64,000 nt of DNA, from NCBI GenBank assembly GCA_016787265.1, contig JAEUVF010000014.1, positions 151,316 to 215,315 on the forward strand, given 5' to 3'. Made by a program: the position numbers and the translations under genes. The notes beneath the pieces are model-generated. The model ran no database searches. It was not told the origin of the DNA and saw only the letters and a program-made list of their open reading frames with translations. Positions 61,606 to 64,000 of this stretch are shown here, one piece after another (the first letter of the stretch is position 1; the number at the start of each line of letters is the position of its first letter). Origin of the DNA: Flavipsychrobacter sp. GTDB taxonomy: Bacteria > Bacteroidota > Bacteroidia > Chitinophagales > Chitinophagaceae.

Positions 61606-61850
61606 GGTGTGCACCGTCCATTCGGCAGAAGTTGATCGTCCATTCAGTCATCCGGCACTGTTCCGGCACCGAATCTTGACTGTTGTTTTACTGTTATTGA
61701 AGCGTTCGTGAGGCCTTCATGGATCGTTCGGGCGGGGTTTTCTTTTTTAATTATGGTTTCCCGTATTGCAGGAGTATAGCGGAATAGTTATATTAGAGAT
61801 ACTTGTCCTGTGATTCCCCGCAATGGGACTCATGTGGCGAAGCAATGGGG
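61606..61850. repeat. ~245-bp non-coding block, copy 1 of an imperfect direct repeat
   Basis: Shares long stretches with 63092-63356, in the same order and orientation: CATTCGGCAG(A/T)AGTTGATCGT, TTCCGGCACCGAA, ACTGTTATTGA, TACGGTTTCCCG-like and GTGGCGAAGC(A/T)ATGG. Internal sub-repeats include TCCATTC and CCGGCAC. No open frame. It follows the tRNA-Ser terminator and precedes the cargo genes. Bases 61592-61605 and 61851-61897 hold nothing recognisable. Confidence 0.8.
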
Positions 61851-61897
61851 GGAAGGGAGCGAGTAAATTGTGATAATGTTAGAACGACCGACATACA

Positions 61898-62353
61898 GTG
61901 ATTGACTGGATAAAAAACATATTTAGTAAGGGCAAAAGAGTTGACAATATCAATTCTGAAATTGACAACCAACCTCTTGAAGACCAGTCAAAATTTATTT
62001 GGTGTTTAGTTGGCAATATCGTTGACGAGCATCCTACTGGTATTGACAAAGAAATAAAACCTGGGACGAAGCATTTTTCTCCTAACACAAAGGTTTACTG
62101 TTTTCCGTCACAATGGGGAGATGGATACGAAAAGATTAAAGTAATAGGCAGACACCGTAAGACAAGAAAAAATGTATGCATTGTTATACCAGCAAAACTT
62201 ATAACTAATTGGCGCTTGCAAAAAGTTTACAGACCGTATATTCTAAATGTAATGAAAACTCAATACGGATGGACTAATAAGGACAATGACAAAGAGACAA
62301 TTTTGAAAATGCTAAAATGGCTGCCAAGCAGGACGATTAAATTGGATGAATAA
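61898..62353 (+). CDS. Accessory gene of unknown function (first cargo gene)
   Basis: 151 residues starting at GTG 61898 (MIDWIKNIFSKGKRVDN). AT-rich relative to the flanks. Soluble, charged at the N-terminus, with a central segment FIWCLVGNIVDEHPTGIDKE, a strand-rich part (TKVYCFPSQWGDGYEKIKVI) and a helical end (TILKMLKWLPSRTIKLDE). No named family recognised. Co-oriented with the next gene, 16 bp away. Lies between the two ~250-bp repeat copies. Confidence 0.65.
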   Translation: MIDWIKNIFSKGKRVDNINSEIDNQPLEDQSKFIWCLVGNIVDEHPTGIDKEIKPGTKHFSPNTKVYCFPSQWGDGYEKIKVIGRHRKTRKNVCIVIPAKLITNWRLQKVYRPYILNVMKTQYGWTNKDNDKETILKMLKWLPSRTIKLDE

Positions 62354-62369
62354 AACAAGAAAGTAGCGA

Positions 62370-62765
62370 ATGACAGCATTAGATATAGCCATTTTAATAT
62401 ATAGTTATGCCTTTAGCGGATTACTTATTTATCTAATTGATCATGGACTAGAAAAAAGATTCCAATTTATAGGTGTTGTATTAGCTATCGCCATTTTTTT
62501 GATCTATTTAGTATTTTCAAGCCATGAACAATTTTCAAATCTTCACTACGGCTTTCTAACATTACCAATTTTAGCATTCTTAGTTTTCAAATTTTCCGGT
62601 TTTGTTTCATGGAAAGTAAACAACCGAGAGTTTAGAGCAACATGGCGAGGTGCACGTTATTTTTATACAGGGAAGAAAAACTGGCTTGACCATTTTTTAT
62701 CATTCGTAGTAATACTAACGGAATTAATTTGGCCGGTGTTCATTGCCGTAATTTTGAAAGGCTAA
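62370..62765 (+). CDS. Accessory four-helix membrane protein of unknown function (second cargo gene)
   Basis: 131 residues. Three N-terminal membrane helices (AILIYSYAFSGLLIYLID, FIGVVLAIAIFLIYLVF, YGFLTLPILAFLVF), a basic loop (NNREFRATWRGARYFYTG) and a C-terminal helix (FLSFVVILTELIWPVFIAVI). AT-rich like its neighbour. No family recognised. Such pairs of a soluble and a membrane protein are common in mobile cargo, but no function can be claimed. Confidence 0.7.
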   Translation: MTALDIAILIYSYAFSGLLIYLIDHGLEKRFQFIGVVLAIAIFLIYLVFSSHEQFSNLHYGFLTLPILAFLVFKFSGFVSWKVNNREFRATWRGARYFYTGKKNWLDHFLSFVVILTELIWPVFIAVILKG

Positions 62766-62822
62766 TTTCCAAACAACGCCAAGCTCTACTCGATACACGC
62801 CACCAATTGATACACTCCAGAA

Positions 62823-63061
62823 ATGGAATACACTGATATTAATAGCTGTATTCAGATTTTATATGAAAAACCGAAATGGTTTTTTTTGAAGGAAAATATT
62901 GCTGACAAACTTAAATGCATTGACACAATTCACAAGGTTGGAACGCCCAGTACAATATCATGTTAATAGATATTGCCTGGCTGTACAAAAACTTCCTTAA
63001 GGAACCGCCTTATTCTAGCAATATGTTTGGTGGTGTGAGAGGACAGATAGCCAACACTTGA
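62823..63061 (+). pseudogene. Remnant of a third cargo gene (frameshifted)
   Basis: Two short frames join into a plausible remnant. The first (62823-62966, 47 aa) includes KPKWFFLKENIADKLKCID; the second (62960-63061, 33 aa) reads LIDIAWLYKNFLKEPPYSS..MFGGVRGQIANT. They are in different frames. No family recognised. It sits directly before repeat copy 2 (which begins at 63092). Confidence 0.45.
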
Positions 63062-63091
63062 TTGGCTATCTTCCTACTCGATTACCATTCT

Positions 63092-63356
63092 GGTGTGAGT
63101 ATCATCCATTCGGCAGTAGTTGATCGTTCGTTCAGTTATCCGGGATAATTCCGGCACCGAAAGTTGACTGTTTTTTTACTGTTATTGAGCCGTCCGTGAA
63201 GCCTTCATTAAGCGTTCCGGTGGGGGGGAAAGGGGGTCTTTTTCCCGTAACTCTGAGAAATTACGGTTTCCCGGAATAAAAAGATTTTCAAAATAATTAT
63301 ATTGTTGGTACTTATTCTGTGACTTCTGGATGGGAGTGATGTGGCGAAGCTATGGA
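63092..63356. repeat. ~265-bp non-coding block, copy 2 of the imperfect direct repeat
   Basis: Matches 61606-61850 in order: CCATTCGGCAGTAGTTGATC, TTCCGGCACCGAAAG, TTACTGTTATTGAG, TTACGGTTTCCCGG and GTGGCGAAGCTATGG. Slightly longer owing to small insertions around 63225-63260. No open frame. Confidence 0.8.
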
Positions 63357-63583
63357 GTAAAAAGCAGATTGCAAGTCATCCTCTAATAGTTACAATTTGA
63401 TGAAACGCAACTGCAAATCACTTTCACATCAATACTTGGAAAAACGTATTGGCGCAACCACAATCCATCTAAACGAGAAGAAGGTGATTGATAATGAGGG
63501 ATTTAATTTTTAAGAACTTCGTCTAATTGCGTAAATTAACGTGTTGAACTAACATTGCTTCGCAATGAAAAACTGCACGATGA
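63357..63583. other. Non-coding AT-rich spacer before the recombinase, with a palindrome
   Basis: Contains a 37-codon frame (63400-63513, including YLEKRIGATTIHLNEKKV) that may be a remnant; evidence is weak. The palindrome CATTGC-TTC-GCAATG at 63553-63567 includes an inverted copy of the GCGAAGCAAT found at the end of repeat copy 1 (61837-61846). Nothing else recognised. Confidence 0.5.
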
Positions 63584-64000
63584 TTTGTAACTTTTGGAAT
63601 AAAATTTTTTCATCATGCAAAAAAAACACTATCGCAGTATGCGATCAACGGACTGCAACGGACATCAGATTTACTTTGCTTAGGCCACTACAGCCCTGCC
63701 ACACAACGCAATTACTTGCAGGAGCTGCGGTTTTTATTCGCTTACTACCCTGATGTAAAGCCTTCTGACATTACCTATGAAATGACGCTGCAGTATCTCT
63801 TTTATTTGACTAAGACCTTACAGTGCAGCAGGGTTAAAGCAAAAATGGCAGCACAAAGCATTGCTTTCTTTTTCAAGCAGGTCTTGTGCAAGCCTTATCA
63901 AATACCAGGAGTGCTATATCCGGCACACAGCAATAAATTGCCTGCCGTAATGAGCACCGATGAAGTACGACAAATCATCAACAGCATTGAGAATATCAAG
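63584..64000 (+). CDS. Tyrosine recombinase/integrase, N-terminal part (runs off window; no normal start codon)
   Basis: Open from 63584 to the window end. The N-terminal core-binding (SAM-like) domain is seen: LGHYSPATQRNYLQELRFLF, ITYEMTLQYLFYLTKTLQ and RVKAKMAAQSIAFFFKQVL. The catalytic domain begins with NKLPAVMSTDEVRQIINSI at the right edge; the Arg-His-Arg-Tyr residues lie outside. In frame there is no ATG, GTG or TTG before ATG 63800, inside the first domain. An ATG at 63615 opens a different frame separated by an A8 run (63619-63626); one more A there would fuse it to this frame (reading MQKKTLSQYAING). So this is a pseudogene, a slippage-expressed gene or a homopolymer error. Similar recombinases drive mobile elements in Bacteroidota. 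Confidence 0.75.

Noticed and set aside
61870..61900. Integron attC site before the first cargo gene
   Set aside because: A GTTAGAA core-like sequence is present, but no paired inverse core or folded attC structure was found, and the recombinase lacks visible integron features.

Overview
The window looks like a chromosome segment from a Bacteroidota bacterium, most likely the Chitinophagia/Chitinophagaceae branch. Evidence is a SusC/SusD pair, outer-membrane carboxypeptidase-regulatory/plug proteins, Bacteroidota-type -7 promoter elements (TAnnTTTG), little Shine-Dalgarno signal, DUF4293- and DUF6427-like proteins and a 193-aa ECF sigma factor typical of the phylum. The species cannot be named from the sequence. 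Most of the window is densely packed chromosomal DNA; only the last 2.4 kb looks clearly accessory.

Layout. 0-6.2 kb: end of a glycerate 2-kinase, a GntP permease and a very large AsmA/TamB-like protein. 6.2-10.4 kb: metG, an LD-carboxypeptidase with a tiny membrane protein, and map. 10.4-14.7 kb: an envelope-stress-like minus-strand unit (outer-membrane beta-barrel, ECF sigma, small membrane protein, Spy/CpxP-like protein). 14.7-22.7 kb: a probable fluoride-type CLC, a second LD-carboxypeptidase, an NlpE-like lipoprotein, OxyR, an AsmA-family protein and an alpha/beta hydrolase. 22.8-29.6 kb: a broken secreted-protein gene, a metallo-beta-lactamase-fold/NTF2 fusion, three more alpha/beta hydrolases, a serine beta-lactamase-like protein and an ECF sigma with a membrane partner. 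29.8-37.7 kb: Kup, two uncharacterised envelope proteins, purQ and a two-gene DsbD system. 37.8-43.4 kb: SusD, SusC and the conserved ECF sigma. 43.7-54 kb: uvrA, DUF4293, a transglycosylase-like protein, glyA, a nucleotidyltransferase, a nitronate monooxygenase, a PIN toxin-antitoxin pair and a coiled-coil exported protein under a double palindromic operator. 54-61.4 kb: an ABC-2 exporter, an FAD-dependent oxidoreductase, a 5'-nucleotidase split over two genes in reversed domain order, and dnaA.

After dnaA comes tRNA-Ser(GCU) and then an AT-rich accessory stretch. Two imperfect copies of a ~250-bp non-coding block flank two intact unknown genes and one broken gene, followed by the start of a tyrosine recombinase that runs off the window. 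The recombinase frame has no normal start codon but lies one base out of frame from an ATG followed by an A8 run. This tRNA-adjacent, repeat-bounded region is the best candidate for something undescribed.

Other structures stand out: three intergenic arrays of short-period repeats (two with perfect 17- and 21-bp inverted arms), a paired TACGAA-N4-TTCGTA operator, a stem-loop at the predicted 5' end of the 5'-nucleotidase transcript, and a DsbD in which the cysteine-bearing N-terminal domain exists only as a separate protein. All family assignments come from reading motifs and recalling families; no database search was run.
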